A stretch of 5,588 nucleotides of DNA from Lachnospiraceae bacterium (GTDB lineage Bacteria; Bacillota_A; Clostridia; Lachnospirales; Lachnospiraceae): contig JAGACI010000194.1 of assembly GCA_017614185.1 (NCBI GenBank), positions 1 to 5,588 on the forward strand. Reading direction: 5' to 3'. Every line of letters begins with the position of its first letter. Positions within the stretch are counted from its first letter, which is position 1. A program made the position numbers and the translations under genes. The notes below the pieces were generated by a model. The model saw only the letters and a list, made by a program, of their open reading frames with translations. It made no database searches and was not told the origin of the DNA. Shown in pieces: positions 5,455-5,588 of this stretch.

Positions 5455-5588
5455 ATGGCAAATATTTACAAAGGAACACTCTGAATTATCGGTAACACAC
5501 ATTTAGTTGAAGTTACAAACATTGAAAAAGAGCTTTGGATTGAAGCATCTGTTTTGGTAAAATTGGAGTATTTCAATCCTGATGTAAG
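5455..5588 (+). pseudogene. cysK: Cysteine synthase (O-acetylserine sulfhydrylase) N-terminus with in-frame stop; runs off the window
   Basis: The ATG at 5455 has AAGGA (5443-5447) upstream and lies 35 bp after metY, consistent with cotranscription. The translation starts M-A-N-I-Y-K-G-T-L, meets TGA at 5482-5484 (codon 10), then continues in the same frame as IIGNTHLVEV and LVKLEYFNPDV to the window end. That is plainly the N-terminus of CysK, the PLP enzyme that makes cysteine from O-acetylserine and sulfide. Family expectation is (T/E)LIGNTPLVE and NPAGSVKDR; here the invariant Pro of GNTP is His, NPAGS reads NPDV, and the stretch around the stop looks about one codon short. A W appears in KELWIEA where Gly is usual. 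Catalytic residues, including the PLP lysine of the SVKDR motif, lie beyond the window. The gene is either decaying, or intact and misread because sequence quality falls at a contig end. A functional start after the stop is not visible. Confidence 0.75.

Noticed and set aside
5482..5484. TGA read as selenocysteine in CysK
   Set aside because: The position is not a catalytic or Cys position in the family, and the neighbouring substitutions at invariant residues point to damage or sequencing error instead of recoding.
1..5588. tRNA, rRNA, CRISPR array, insertion sequence or attachment site
   Set aside because: No cloverleaf, rRNA core, spaced repeat array, transposase or terminal inverted repeats were seen on either strand.

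Overview
The window (about 42-45% GC by eye) looks like chromosomal DNA of a low-to-mid GC Gram-positive of the Clostridia, most likely a Lachnospiraceae-type gut or rumen anaerobe. The reasons are a PASTA-domain serine/threonine kinase directly followed by rsgA (a classic Firmicutes pairing), strong AGGAGG-type ribosome binding sites, frequent CCC proline codons, and factor-independent terminators between transcription units. The genus is inference. All convincing genes are on the + strand.

Layout. Positions 1-1979 are the end of a cell-wall-sensing/translation operon: the 3' part of a PrkC-type kinase (membrane segment, three PASTA repeats, a C-terminal extension) and, 15 bp later, rsgA, the circularly permuted ribosome-assembly GTPase. 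A terminator hairpin lies just after the rsgA stop. Positions 2049-3734 encode a secreted lipoprotein of the 5'-nucleotidase/2',3'-cyclic phosphodiesterase family, closed by a perfect 9-bp terminator hairpin.

Positions 3781-4132 are a 350-bp intergenic region dense in regulatory signals. It holds a near-consensus sigma-A promoter (TTGACA, 17 bp, TAATAT) with a 6-bp dyad across the -35 box. A leader of about 210 nt follows, with a possible 39-codon Cys-rich upstream ORF (5 Cys, including Cys-Met-Cys-Cys), an intrinsic terminator, and an upstream segment that can pair perfectly with the terminator's 5' arm and so act as an antiterminator. It precedes metY (4133-5419), O-acetylhomoserine sulfhydrylase, then the start of a cysK-like cysteine synthase reading frame at 5455. 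The simplest hypothesis is a sulfur-amino-acid operon controlled by cysteine-codon (or ligand) attenuation, possibly plus a repressor at the promoter. I do not recognise this leader as a described riboswitch class.

The cysK frame carries an in-frame TGA at codon 10 and further changes at normally invariant residues, all within the last ~110 bases of the window. It is either a decaying gene or a low-quality sequence end. MetY and CysK both assimilate sulfide, MetY onto O-acetylhomoserine to give homocysteine and CysK onto O-acetylserine to give cysteine, which fits a shared promoter and leader.
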